A stretch of DNA of 64,000 nucleotides from Bradysia coprophila (taxonomy: Eukaryota > Arthropoda > Insecta > Diptera > Sciaridae). A program made the position numbers and the translations under genes. The stretch is taken from the NCBI RefSeq assembly GCF_014529535.1, contig NW_023503496.1:3376799-3440798 (forward strand), in the 5' to 3' direction. Under the pieces are notes generated by a model, which was given only the letters and a program-made list of their open reading frames with translations, did no database searches and was not told the origin of the DNA. This document shows positions 20,188 to 31,637 of this stretch, in pieces. How positions within the stretch are numbered: position 1 is the stretch's first letter; every line of letters begins with the position of its first letter.

Positions 20188-20514
20188 TTCAAAAAAATTA
20201 GTTTAACGATTGGTGGGTCCAAACAATACTCTCTCTTGCAAACAAACTCTCAGCTGTCTGTGTCAAATTTACACCTTATTCCTTTGTATTCTACAAACAC
20301 ACTATTCTAAATTTTGACTGACTACGCTGTAATCTACATGCAAATTCCAAAGGCTACTTGATCCTTTCACCACCTTAATAAAAGTAGTTTGTTTGCTAGA
20401 GAGGGTATTGGTCCAAAATAATGACAATATTGTTGTTTGGTTTCATGATTGGTCATAATAAATTTTTAGGTCTTTTTTCCATAGGAAAAAAAGACCTATT
20501 GTGGGCACTTCATC

Positions 20515-20644
20515 TGTCCGTCCGTCCGTCCGTCCGTCCGTCCGTCCGTCCGTCCGTCCGTCCGTCCGTCCGTCCGTCTGTCCGTCCGTCCGTCCGTCTG
20601 TCCGTCCGTCCGTCCGTCCGTCCGTCCGTCCGTCCGTCCGTCTG
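20515..20644 (+). repeat. (GTCC)n microsatellite
   Basis: About 32 copies of GTCC with three T-for-C interruptions. Open frames through it are translation artefacts (S-V-R-P repeats). Confidence 0.97.
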
Positions 20645-20679
20645 TGTCACAAATAAAATGTGATTGATAAAAGTTCAAA

Positions 20680-21130
20680 TTGCAATGCTACTATGAACAA
20701 ACCAACACCAGGCAAATCAATTATTATTTGTTATCTGGTAACCAATCGCTCATAGCAGACATTGCAATTTGAAAGTTTGGTAGTTGTTGGTAGTTGGACC
20801 CCCAAAATATTTAGCAGCAGAGATGTTTACCGTTTGAGAGCTACGCACCGAATGACGAAATTATTCTGCCTGCTTGCCTATTTATAACTCAACAATTTGG
20901 TAGTTGACTACCACGTTGGTAAATTGCAATGCTACTATGAGCAAACCAACACCAGGCAAATCAATTATTATTTGTTATCTGGTAACCGATCGTTCATAGC
21001 AGACATTGCAATTTGGTAGTTGTTGGTAGTTAGACCCCCAAACTATATAGCAGCAAAGATGTTTCTTACTCGAGAGACGCACACCGACTGACGAAATTAT
21101 TCGGCCTGCTGGTCTATTTATAAATCGAGT
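20680..21130 (+). repeat. Tandem 250 bp unit, two copies
   Basis: CAATGCTACTATGARCAAAC, TTATTTGTTATCTGGTAACC, TCATAGCAGACATTGCAATT, ACCCCCAAA and GCCTATTTATAA occur in order from 20684 and again from 20933. Part of a third unit (GCACACCGACTGATGAAATT) is at 21545-21640. Confidence 0.85.
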
Positions 21131-21133
21131 ATT

Positions 21134-21505
21134 TGGTAGTTGACTACCAAAGTGGTAGTTGAATGACTACCAAAGTGGTAGTTGACTGACTACCAAAGTG
21201 GTAGTTGACTGACTACCAAAGTGGTAGTTGACTGACTACCAAAGTGGTAGTTGACTGACTACCAAAGTGGTAGTTGACTGACTACCAAAGTGGTAGTTGA
21301 CTGACTACCAAAGTGGTAGTTGACTGACTACCAAAGTGGTAGTTGACTGACTACCAAAGTGGTAGTTGACTGACTACCAAAGTGGTAGTTGACTGACTAC
21401 CAAAGTGGTAGTTGACTGACTACCAAAGTGGTAGTTGACTGACTACCAAAGTGGTAGTTGACTGACTACCAAAGTGGTAGTTGACTACCAACATGGTAGT
21501 TGACT
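21134..21505 (+). repeat. 23 bp self-complementary satellite
   Basis: About 15 nearly perfect copies of ACCAAAGTGGTAGTTGACTG plus ACT. Each unit contains ACTACCAAAGTGGTAGT, a 7 bp arm hairpin with a 3 nt loop. The seed, one ACTACCA..TGGTAGT pair, is present in each flanking 250 bp unit. Confidence 0.97.
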
Positions 21506-21705
21506 AATACGGATGTTGTAGATATTTTTACTGTTTGATAGCTGCACACCGACTGATGAAATTAATCGGCTTGCTTGCCTATTTATAATTCCAAAATTTG
21601 GTAGTTGAATACCAAAGTGGTACTTGAATGAGTACCAAGCTAGTAGTAAACAGAAATTGAAAAAAAAATGAAAAAAGACCTCACCAGGCTTCAGCCGGTC
21701 TATTC

Positions 21706-23215
21706 TTGTTCATGATTTTGGTCGCTTTGACGAATACTTTTAGTTAACCATTCGGTGCAATTTTTCACAACCAAAACGTTACGATTCACATTACGTTGGT
21801 TTTTGTTGCATCAGAATAAATTGACTGTGAGTGACATTATAACACTAGCTTTGAAAGTGTAAATCATATCAAATTAAATGGAAAATGTTGCAATGCTGAT
21901 GATGGTAATTAAACTGGCGTTTGGTGTCAGTGTTATTCTAAATGATTTTTCCGTTGGATATAATCAAATGTTCATTTTACGAAGATTAAGACGAAAAATT
22001 GATTCAAGGGGATTATTGCCAAGCCGACATATTCAAATCAACTGCAATCAATATTTTATTTTCATTCGATATTGCGTTACAGTACAGTAGAGTTAAACCT
22101 CAATCCGAACATTTCCCATCAGGTTGCGTTAACTTTTTTACCTGTTTCGTTTCTTAACTATTATTTCTTTGGCAAAATTCAAATTTCGCGGCAAGTTGTT
22201 GAGTTTTATATGAGAAGGTTACGCCGAAAAAAAATGCGGATATCGGTAACTCTAACTGCATTTCCGTACGAAATTTCAACTGAACTGAATTGCGGATTTT
22301 TGCGATGACAGCCCCAGTGATCGGCATAGCCTTAGGCTTCTGCATAGGCTCTACACTGTTGGGGAGGTATATCAGATATATATATCGGTATATCAGACCG
22401 ATATTTTATTGAAGACATGACTTCTAATGAGTTTTGAAAGAAAATCTGCCATTTTACCATCTATATCTGCATGACCTCCCAAACAGTATATATCCTTGGC
22501 ATTATATGCATATAAAAATTGAAAATTGAATTTCTGTTCTAATTAGTCTCGCACGTCACTGTAAGTCACAACATTTGGTTGTTGTTTTTTTCCGCTCGAC
22601 AAAATCATTCTCCGGTTATGATTATGTCTGGATTAAAATTTTTACATTGTACGATGAAATGGTCGATGAAAAATCACATCAACACGTTTGTAAATGTTTT
22701 CGACATGTTCGCAGTAAATTTTAAGGCATTAAAGTACCATGCAGATTTGTATTTATCTAACCACAGAATTTAAATGCGAAATGTCGGTGTATGATATAGT
22801 GGCCGGTCACTAGTATGGCTCATAATACAGTTTTCTAGTCGGGGGCAGTTCATTAAAGTATCTATTGAAAATGTACATTTCGACAAAAGCTTTTGATCAG
22901 TTCAATTCTTGAATGGTAGGCACATCGCGAATGTTATCTCAAAATACAATTTTTGTTAATCAACATCCTCCCATTCCGAGATAATCTCAGGGAGAATATT
23001 TGTTGGCATTTTGCAAAGTACAAAGTACAAAAATTTAGCAAGTAGATTCTGTCACTCACAAATTACCGAATAAAAATGCTTTAGCTACGTGACAAAAGAG
23101 TGCTCTGAAAATCGCCATTTTTCGTGTGCGGATTCCGGATCCTGACTATCAGGTGAATTAATTTTTCTTGTGACTAATGTTGTTGCACATGCGAAGTTTG
23201 TATGGAAACGAATTC
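21706..23215. other. Mostly unassigned
   Basis: AT-rich with several short chance frames. The only repeat I can match is 22213-22312. No gene supported. Confidence 0.35.
22213..22312 (+). repeat. Dispersed repeat, mate at 28948-29050
   Basis: GAGAAGGTTACGCCG, ATCGGTAACTCTAACTG and TACGAAATTTCAACTGAACT recur in order at 28948-29050. Confidence 0.65.
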
Positions 23216-23422
23216 AAAGTTCTGACAGAACAGGTTAAGACAACCACGGAGGCGGTAGACACCAAATTTTCTGAACAGATAGTGTGAGAAATCAACTTGA
23301 AGAAAATATTTTTCTCGAAAATTCAGAATTTTGTTTTTGTTAAGTTCCATTTTACATATAAACTTCGCAGCCGTTGTGTGTCACCGCCTTCGTGATCAAC
23401 TCAGGGTTGTCTTAACCTGTTA
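23216..23422. repeat. MITE, family C, inside a nest
   Basis: Left AAAGTTCTGACAGAACAGGT with TTAAGACAACC and GGAGGCGG. Right GTGTCACCGCCTTCGTGATC then GTCTTAACCTGT. The outermost bases of the right end run directly into a family A terminus at 23421. Confidence 0.75.
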
Positions 23423-23620
23423 TATATAAACACTGAAGGTAATGCAAATACACAGTTTCGGATGGATCCCTACTTTCAGGTGAATTTAATTTTGTTACGT
23501 TGAACACATATTGAATTCGTTTGCGTCAAGTTGCAGCTAGAGGTGTGGTGAATTCAATTCCGTGTTTATTTACTTTGAATCACCTCCACGTTGGTTGCGA
23601 CTTGACGCAAACAAATTCAA

Positions 23621-23837
23621 CACAGTCAGATGCAGTGAAACTTCAGCATGAATTCGATGCAGCTGATCAGCTGATCCACACATACAATCAAAACTGTTTA
23701 GATTTGTTTAAACGGTTGAAACCACACATGCACACGCGTGGTAGTGGTAAAACCGTATGAAGACATGCAAACAGTTCTGGTGGTTTGTGTGGATCAGCCG
23801 AATCAGCTGAAGCAAATGCATGCTGAAATTTCACTAC
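23621..23837. repeat. MITE, family F, diverged copy
   Basis: Inverted blocks CAGTGAAACTTCAGCATG / TGCATGCTGAAATTTCACT and CAGCTGATCCACACATACAA / TTTGTGTGGATCAGCCG. Same family as 46693-46899. Confidence 0.7.
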
Positions 23838-24061
23838 CTCGAGAGCTCAAAACACACAAGGCATCGAAAACATGTTTCTTCCAAAATTTTCATTGTTCTT
23901 TGATGCTTTTCGCAATTCCGGTCCATAATCATCACCTTTCCATGCATCCATTTAATGTCGTTTTGAAGGTATTTATTTCACAGTGCGTTTTTGATTATTT
24001 TTTCGCACGCTACATAGCTCAGTACCTTTAAGAAAGACTAAATTTTATAAATAAAAACTTT

Positions 24062-24140
24062 GCACAGACCAGGATTTGAACATCCACCACCAAAATTCTT
24101 CCAAACACCAAGCAACGACCATAGCCATTCGGCTACAGAG
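24062..24140 (-). repeat. tRNA-like SINE head, minus strand
   Basis: On the minus strand GTAGCCGAATGGCTATGGTC (box A-like) is followed by GGATGTTCAAATCCTGGTC (box B). It sits inside the split family D element. Confidence 0.5.
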
Positions 24141-24366
24141 TCACACAATTATACAGAACGTATTGTTGAAGCGTACATACTAAGCATTGACTACCTGATT
24201 TTATTTAGCGCGTTTCTATACATCACATTGCAATGTGTATATAGAACAGGTTGCTTGATCGTTCAAATGAATTCAAGTTTGCATGTGAATGTTTGGTAGA
24301 AATTTTGGTAATATTTTGTATTGGAAAGGTGATTATGGCCCGAAATTGCGAAAAACGTTGTATCTG

Positions 24367-24478
24367 CCAAGGTAGGTATGCCGGTATTTTTTCGCACACG
24401 ACGTCTTGTCGACCTCGGCTTCGCCTCGGATCGACAATCGACATCTAGTGCGAAAAAATACCTTCATATCTACCTTGG
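24367..24478. repeat. Hairpin element with GC-rich core
   Basis: CCAAGGTAGGTATGCCGGTA then TTTTTTCGCAC is inverted as GTGCGAAAAAATACC then TTCATATCTACCTTGG. The centre holds GACCTCGGCTTCGCCTCGGA. Confidence 0.85.
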
Positions 24479-24480
24479 TA

Positions 24481-24707
24481 CAGTTTGTTCATTTCATTTT
24501 TACACAGTTTTAGATATGTCAGAGTTTTAAATGTACCCAGTCAATTAAGTTCTTCCCAAATTATGAATTTTTGACGCAAAATTTAAAATTTCTATCGCGA
24601 ATTCAAATATTGCGCAATTTGGGAAGAACTTAATTGACTGGGTACATTAAAAACTCTGACATATCGACAATCTTTAGAAACTGTGTAAAAATGAAATGAA
24701 CAAACTG
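24481..24707. repeat. Long-hairpin MITE
   Basis: CAGTTTGTTCATTTCATTTT ... CCAGTCAATTAAGTTCTTCC on the left is matched by GGAAGAACTTAATTGACTGG ... AAATGAAATGAACAAACTG on the right. The arms are close to 85 bp. It abuts the previous hairpin element. Confidence 0.9.
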
Positions 24708-24990
24708 TAGATAAATAACTATAACGAAACTATAACAAAGATAATTTTGATCGAAATACGTTTTCGATACCTTGTGTGTTTTGAGCTGCCTTGGCCTCTG
24801 TTACAGAGATGAGTTTCTTAGAATTTTTTCAGTGATTTTTTGTGAGACAATTTCCCATACATTTTCGGGAAATTGTCCTGTCATATCCCAATGATGGGCC
24901 CAAAATGTGTGTGCATCATAATGAAACTAAATTCACCTGAAGGATGGATCCGTACGTAACTGTGCATTTGCATTACCTTCAGTGTTTATC

Positions 24991-26150
24991 CTTGGTCCGA
25001 CTTTTTGTGAACATGAACATTCGCGAACCATAAATGACGCCCACTGCGCCCCCCGACTAATTGCGCATTATAGTCTTGTCGGTCTTTTAAAAATTCAATA
25101 AATTTATTATCAGAACATTTATACTGAACCGGATTTTGATTAAAATGAAAATGAACCAAAAACGATTTACTATATTGGTTCGATACGTTTGGCATAGAAA
25201 AAAATAAAAATATTAAAAATAACGAAAGTTGCTGTGTATAAAATGGGCAATTATGGGCAAAACTCGTTAAATTTGTTTTATTTTTCTCAATAAATTGTAT
25301 TTTCTGTTCGGGTTTTAGGTTAGGTAATGTGTAATATATTGTCACCTGACTTGGCAAAAAGGTATAATAATAATTATTGAGAGGCTGTATGTGCTGGTGG
25401 AGTCAAACGAAAACATTTTTTGTTACTTGTTAGAATGAAACATTTATAAATTGGCTGTTTAACAAACTAATTAAAATCGTTGCGGAGTTAATTGATTTGT
25501 CTATTCAGAGATACAAATGCACTGGTGTTACACATAAATCAATTCCAGTTGCTGAAAAACAGTTACAGTCACAAGGAAACGAGATAAATTTTATTGATTT
25601 TCATCACTTTCGGCTATAATAGCTTCAAGCGGATAAAACATTTTACCAACTTGAAATCAATCAGCATTCAAGTGATCTCATGTATACGCACTATACGCAC
25701 TCATTGAACTACATGATGCAACATGTTGATTAGCTACAATCAGCATTCTATGCAATTACAATAATCGCCCCACACTGACTGCTCTGCTCTTGCAATGAAT
25801 TTTAACTGAAATTTTCCTCTCGAATAATTTAAACCGCAAATTACGCTAAAATTCAAAAATTTCCGAAACTCAGCGACACAAAATTTTGGCAGGGTCCAAT
25901 TGGCACTTGAGATGCACAGTAGAGTGCGTTATTTTCATATGAAAAAAGAGAACGGGCAAAGATCACGAGTTGTCATGTCATGTCATGTCAAACGAAAATT
26001 GGTAAATATTATCGAGAAGCTGTGAACTTTTCGTTATTTGTCTCGTTAAAATAATGGCGCCACCAGGCATTCTACTGGACCTTTGTAAATTTGGATTCAG
26101 TGTGAACTTTAAGCTCAAAAAGTCCGACATAATACAACACAGTCTTAGTG
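24991..26150. other. gene-free stretch
   Basis: No supported gene. CATGTCATGTCATGTCA near 25975 is a short tandem. Nothing else matched. Confidence 0.35.
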
Positions 26151-26570
26151 GTATAATAGGCCTGACTGTCGTATAATAGGCCTGACTGTCGTATAATAGG
26201 CCTGACTGTCGTATAATAGGCCTGACTGTCGTATAATAGGCCTGACTGTCGTATAATAGGCCTGACTGTCGTATAATAGGCCTGACTGTCGTATAATAGG
26301 CCTGACTGTCGTATAATAAGCCTGACTGTCGTATAATAAGCCTGACTGTCGTATAATAAGCCTGACTGTCGTATAATAGGCCTGACTGTCGTATAATAGG
26401 CCTGACTGTCGTATAACATGCCTCACTGTGGTATAATAAGCCTGAATGTCGTATGATATGCCTTACTGTCTTATAATAAGCCTGACTGTCGTATAATATA
26501 CCTGAATGTCGTACAATATGCCTGACTGTCGTTTAATGTGTCTGACTGTCGTATAATATGCCTGAATGTA
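26151..26570 (+). repeat. 20 bp satellite, about 21 copies
   Basis: Unit GTATAATAGGCCTGACTGTC, perfect or with one G-to-A variant over the first 13 units, then progressively degenerate. Twenty is not a multiple of three, so the array reads as a 20-residue periodic peptide in frames on the minus strand. These are not genes. Confidence 0.97.
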
Positions 26571-28251
26571 TGAATTACTCTTTTAAGAGTTAAAACTGAA
26601 AAGTAAAAACAGCAGACCAATCACTCCCTAATCAGACGTTCTGGTAATCTAATTCGACTATATTCCTTAACAGGATACGGTAGGCTATTCAAAACGAACT
26701 TACGTATTCTGGAGCGTATGATAAATGAGCAGCTTCACATCGAACGACGGTTATCTTGTGCAACATCAATAAAGTCAGCGATGCCACTATCGTTTGTACC
26801 TGGAACGAAATAAAGTTTTTTGAATGGTCTTCTGTCCAGTTACGTGAAATATTCGACTTTAAAGGACCGTGAGGCTGTTACACCCATCCAACAAGACACA
26901 ATGGAAAGATCGAAATGAATTGCGTGTTCATGCTAATTATATTCTTAAGTTATTATGGTAAAATACCCGCTACTGCACTCAGCAATTGGGCGATACCGTG
27001 TGTGTACAGCTTCTGCGTGTGTTACCAGTTACTGCACCTTTTTTGTTTTTTTTTCAGATTTTTCTTTTCTTCTCTTTTGTATTTTGCATTAATTTAATGG
27101 TGTTTCAGAATCTGAGCAGCATATTTGACACCAATAAATCATTTTGCGAGAAAAATAATTATTTTTATGATTTTCGTTTTGCATTTTCAAAATTTTATTC
27201 AATTTCGTTCATTCGGTTTCCCTTATATGTTCATAATTAACTGCTCTGGCGACCGTTTGAGAGCCAATTTGCGCGAGGATAAATTGGCAAAAAGTTTAAA
27301 TAATATTGAAAAATGGAAATGCACGGTGTGTGTCTGTGTGTCTGTTACATCAATGATCGTAATTTATTGGTTCGGTTGGAGTTAATTGAAAACACATTTT
27401 CGAACGGACATTTTAATTTAATGGCATGTAACACAACCAGAGAACACTATTTTATTGGGTGGACAGTTTCGTCGATTGTGGTTGATGATGTTGAACGAGA
27501 AATAACATTCAGGTGATTCAGGTAGACCGTGCTGCATTCGCATTTGCATTCGGTTTTCATTTCACTTTCACTAACATTAACAATGCAATTGAAGGCACAG
27601 AAAATAAGCGTTGAACGGTTATTCAAATAGTGATGTGCTAATAAGGATATCGTTACACAGTTAGTCTACACAGGGACCTAAAACTACGAACGACGAAAAT
27701 TTGGAAAGAGCTTTTTGTTCATACAAAAAATAAGGAAATCCTTCGGATATCGTCGTGATGATATGGTACATAAATAGGCTTCAAACCACTGCCTGGCCAC
27801 ACCAGACAGGTCAACAAAATCCACAAAAATTTGTCTTGATTTTCACTATTTTAATAAAATCTAGTCAGAAAAAATAGCTCGGTTCGTCAAAAATGTACTG
27901 AAAAAGTCAATTTTCGAAATTGTTCCACAACTTTTCATTACTGATCAAATAGAGGAAACTCTAGAGAAACGTCAAGCGTGCGTATTGACACAAGGACTAG
28001 ACTGTCAAAGAAGTCTCGAAAATTCGAGGAAATCAAGAAAAATGTTCTAAAAGGTAGTGGTTCAAACTTCCGTAGCCTTATGCAAGTACTTATCAAATGA
28101 AGTAAAAGAATTTTTACCAAAGTAAAAAATGATTTATGCAACTGAAGTAACAGATTCAATGTCAGGAAATACTTTGGGAAATTTGAGTCTAAACTATTCA
28201 GTAATTCAGGTCCCATGTGCCTTGTGTATCTCGATGATCGAGAAAGAATAA
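26571..28251. other. gene-free stretch
   Basis: Many short chance frames and no matched repeats. A signal-peptide-like start at 26915 is discussed among the rejected items. Confidence 0.35.
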
Positions 28252-28464
28252 TAAAACTTACTGACATATTTCTGGCCAAGATATTCTTTGAATCGATTTT
28301 TCACCATGAAGTCATGATGGCTCATTTTTGGTCAAATCAAGAAAAATGTAGACCACAACCAGATCTACACTTTTCTCCATTTGGCCAAAAATGAGCCATC
28401 ATGACTTCATGGTGAAAAATCGATTCAAAGAATATCTTGGCCAGAAATATGTCAGTAAGTTTTA
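28252..28464. repeat. Long hairpin element
   Basis: TAAAACTTACTGACATATTT ... CATGATGGCTCATTTTTGG is inverted as CCAAAAATGAGCCATCATGA ... TGTCAGTAAGTTTTA. The arms are about 90 bp and essentially perfect, around a short centre at 28345-28380. Confidence 0.95.
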
Positions 28465-28947
28465 TGATTCTTAGTATTATTATCACTACTAGCAATGATC
28501 TAAGACCAAAGAAGAAAGAATGATCTAAAAAGGAAGCACCATCATTGTTCTGGGAAACTAGCCTAAGTCTGACTAGCTCTTCGATTTTCAAATTATGTAG
28601 TTTCAAAAAATGGTTGGAAATGCTATTTTTGTCGGTCGAAGTTGTCTATAAGGAGAATTTATTGCAAATTCGCAACTTCTGTGCTATTCGCCATTTGGCA
28701 ATAGAATTGTACCTTGCTCTTAACAGTCAGCCTGTGCAGATAACGGGACCATGGAACATTGATTTTTGTCAAGTGAGCAACATAACGGACATAACTATAT
28801 GAATTGTAAAACTTAGCAAACGCGAGTGTTGTCACAGTAAAAAAGAATGCGGTCTGCGCAACATGGAGTACATTTGAACTTGGATTAATTTACATAACCA
28901 TTCAAAAGGCAGATAATGCAAAATACCAAGGTTGTGTATAAGAGGTT
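28465..28947. other. gene-free stretch
   Basis: No gene or matched repeat. Confidence 0.35.
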
Positions 28948-29050
28948 ACGCCGATGGCCAATATATCGCAAAAAAAATTGCGGCTGTCGGTAGCACTAAC
29001 TGAATTTCAGTACGAAATTTCAAATGAACTGATAATGCGCTACAATTTCG
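28948..29050 (+). repeat. Dispersed repeat, mate at 22213-22312
   Basis: GAGGTTACGCCGATGG, GTCGGTAGCACTAACTG and TACGAAATTTCAAATGAACT. Confidence 0.65.
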
Positions 29051-29197
29051 TATGAAAATTACAGAAAAGTTCAGTGGATTTTGCGCTATTCACGATTTGC
29101 TGCTTTCAACAAAAGAAATGTTTTGTTAACCTTACATTGCTTATCTAAATCAGGAGTTACGCATAGGGTCAGTTAAGATCATTCGCCAATAGTGTTA

Positions 29198-29330
29198 AAG
29201 CCCAAAACAAACACGAGGAATCGAAAATGTGGTTCGACCAAAATTTTCTATGTTCTTTGATACTTAACGAAACTATAACAAAGAGAATTTTGATCGAAAC
29301 ACGTATTCGATGCCTCGTGTGTTTTAAGCT
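29198..29330. repeat. MITE, family D, complete copy
   Basis: Left AAGCCCAAAACAAACACGAG. Right GCCTCGTGTGTTTTAAGCT. Interior CCAAAATTTTCTATGTTCTT is shared with 721-850. Confidence 0.8.
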
Positions 29331-31038
29331 TAAAGAGCTCAGGATATTGAACAACCTTTCGAGCTTAACGATTAAATTTCGGAATTCGTTTCGTCAACTA
29401 TTTTCGCCACAAAGTCAAAATGCACAATTTCTGTGACAAAGCTCACAAACCTTCCATTTCATGATTTAAGTTGTCGATCTGTAAGCAGATAAGCTTTTCG
29501 AAAAAGCAGCAAAAAAAGGTCTCTGTTTCACAAGTAATCCAATCGGTGGTGGTCGCAGATGCTTTTCGTTTTCGTTGTAGAAAATCCAATCGTAATGCAA
29601 TTTTACCGTTTCACTTTTACAACAAAATCGAATTCAATTTTCTAAAATGTTGGCGATCATTGAAAAAAAATAATACAAAAACCACTTTGATTGCGCTGCT
29701 GGTAATGTAAAAATTGTCTTGCAGTTGAAATACAACTTTCCTTTTCAGAAAAAACCACTTTTCGAATTTTGTATCGATTACTGTGTCGGTGCTTAGAATT
29801 TTAATTTTTTTTTTTTAACGCGAAAAACCAACGAAAAATTTCAAAACGAAAAAATTACTTTTACGAAACCAAAGACAGAAACAAAAACAAAAATCTCCTG
29901 AGAAGATAGATTGCAGTCGATCGATTGAAGGTCGTTTCACTATTCAATTTACAATCATCTGCTTTCCTCGTATTTATAGTCACGGTCGATATACGATATG
30001 TTCACTAAACGACTTGATTGAAAAAATTTTCATGCAAAAATTTGTTACGGGGAATTTCTTACCTTGATCTTCAATACTTTTTCCATTTTATCCATTCTTT
30101 GAAGCTATATAATCATAATGAGTGTGTGTATAATATCACCGTACACCATCCACATACGTACGTACATCATACGTATAGTACCGTGCAATTTTGTGCAGTC
30201 ATGCATTTTGTTGCGCGCCCACTCTCTTTTTCTATTTCAAAAAAAATTTTGTCTTCACATGGGGAGGCTACAAAATATGTTTTGTATCTCCTGGGGTGTG
30301 AAGAGAAGAGCATGGAAATGCAAAATTGCGTTCGATTTTTCATCGTTTCTTTTTTGCACTGCCATTAGTTCGATTTATATCAGTGTGTATGTGCTGCGAA
30401 CATTATCATTATTTCGAACGGCAAAAAAATGATGTTCTTGTTCGGAGAGGCATTAAAATGAAAGCAAAAAGCTCTTCATTAAATCCAAAGTGTAAGTTGT
30501 CTTGTCATTAACACGTTGGAATGGATTTTTCTTTTGCATTTTGTATTACAACAACTCATAATGCCATAATTTCAAGCGATCGATGGATGTTCGTTTTTTT
30601 TCATGTTCAATTATCGATATACTTACAATTTCCTTATTAAAATCTCGATTAAAATCAACAGGCCAGTTTAATTGCTCGTTGAAATTATCGATGGTTTTTT
30701 AACGAGGCGTTGAAGACATTTTCGAATCTAGACGACGTAGTTTCTAACTCTTAGATTGACTCTTAGAGAAAAACGTGTAGATCCACTGCTGGACCATTGA
30801 CCTTTCAGAACCGGCTAATCATCTCGACAGCAATGATAAAAATAACCGACGACCGACGGTTAACGTGGCGTTTTATAGTGAAATGACTGGTTAAACAAAT
30901 GAAGTACAAGATTTTGCATCAAGCACTAGGTGAAATATATGCTAACACCGCGATATGCTTGCCGTTTCTCAAATGTTGTGAACTATTCCACGACAAATAA
31001 ACCAGCTCGTGTATCCACCTGAGTAAAGCAGATTTTCT
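29331..31038. other. gene-free stretch
   Basis: No gene recognised. ACGTACGTACATCATACGTA near 30155 is a small simple repeat. Confidence 0.35.
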
Positions 31039-31166
31039 CCAAGGTTCTGAAAGAACAGGTTAAGACAACTCAGAGTTGATCACTAAGGCGGTGACACACA
31101 CTTGCGTCAACGGCTTTGAAGTTTAAAATGGAACAGTAACTTAACAAAAACAAAATTCTGAATTAT
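31039..31166 (+). repeat. MITE, family C, fragment
   Basis: CCAAGGTTCTGAAAGAACAG, AGTTGATCACTAAGGCGGTG and AACTTAACAAAAACAAAATT match the reverse complement of 23310-23422. The other half is missing. Confidence 0.75.
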
Positions 31167-31445
31167 TACGCCAAACGTCGTGGATACAACATAGCAAATC
31201 CATATTTTTTGTGATCCGCTGTTCCTCTACTGGACTGTTTACAAAAAAAAAGCTATTACAAAAGTGAACACACCACACATTTTTTGTGTGAAACCGTTGA
31301 CAATCAGAGAGGTGAGGCGAAAGCAAGACCATCTGTTACAGACAAATGATAGGTTGGTAACTTATCATTTATCTGATCTGTTATGTTCTCTTTGACAATG
31401 CACCCGCGGGTGATCTAGTATATTTCCTGAAAGTAAACATTCTAT

Positions 31446-31477
31446 TACCTTCAGCGTCTATATATGTACTTTGACAG
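31446..31477 (-). repeat. Family A terminus, solitary
   Basis: ATTACCTTCAGCGTCTATAT followed by ATGTACTTTGAC. It lies 160 bp upstream of the F-box gene start, within its likely promoter region. Confidence 0.6.
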
Positions 31478-31637
31478 TTTTGACAGCCAAACAACTGTCA
31501 AAAGTTTGACATTTTAATGTTGTAAAGGACGCGTGAGCGAGTGGTCATATTCATTTCGTTGACGACGAACAGATAATCCAAAATTCATTTTGAAGATAAA
31601 TTCGAAGTTAAAGTACATAAGTGAGAACTGAGAAACC

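Larger units (their letters stand above)
20467..21705. repeat. Composite repeat block, possibly one element
   Basis: It begins with a hairpin, TAGGTCTTTTTTCC / GGAAAAAAAGACCTA (20467-20498). It ends near GAAAAAAGACCTCACCAGG, so both ends carry AAAAAGACCT. Inside are the (GTCC)n run, two tandem copies of a unit of about 250 bp, a 23 bp satellite and part of a third 250 bp unit. No protein is encoded. Confidence 0.6.
23843..24786. repeat. MITE, family D, split by insertions
   Basis: The left half AGCTCAAAACACACAAGGCA ... TTCTTTGATGCTTTTCG breaks off near 23910. The right half resumes near 24718 with ATAACGAAACTATAACAAAG and ends CTTGTGTGTTTTGAGCT. Intact copies are about 130 bp, so about 800 bp has been inserted. 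Confidence 0.65.
23421..24990. mobile_element. Family A element enlarged by nested insertions
   Basis: Left terminus TATATATAAACACTGAAGGT. Right terminus TGCATTACCTTCAGTGTTTA. Just inside the right end, AAATTCACCTGAAGGATGGA and GTAACTGTG match the compact family A copy at 34263-34482. The compact copy is about 220 bp and this one is 1570 bp. The difference is the family F, family D, SINE and hairpin elements annotated inside it. Confidence 0.6.

Noticed and set aside
20421..20678. Frames encoding S-V-R-P and D-G-R-T repeats
   Set aside because: Translation of the (GTCC)n microsatellite on each strand.
21134..21505. Could the regular 23 bp array be a CRISPR?
   Set aside because: There are no unique spacers; every unit is the same, and the genome is eukaryotic.
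26072..26426. Two minus-strand frames of 93-115 codons encoding YDSQAYYTTVRPIIRQSG repeats
   Set aside because: They are the translated 20 bp satellite, open in more than one frame only because the unit lacks stops.
26915..26960. Signal-peptide-like start (MNCVFMLIIFLSYYG) followed by GTAAAA
   Set aside because: No downstream exon with matching phase or homology could be found, so the first-exon idea has no support.
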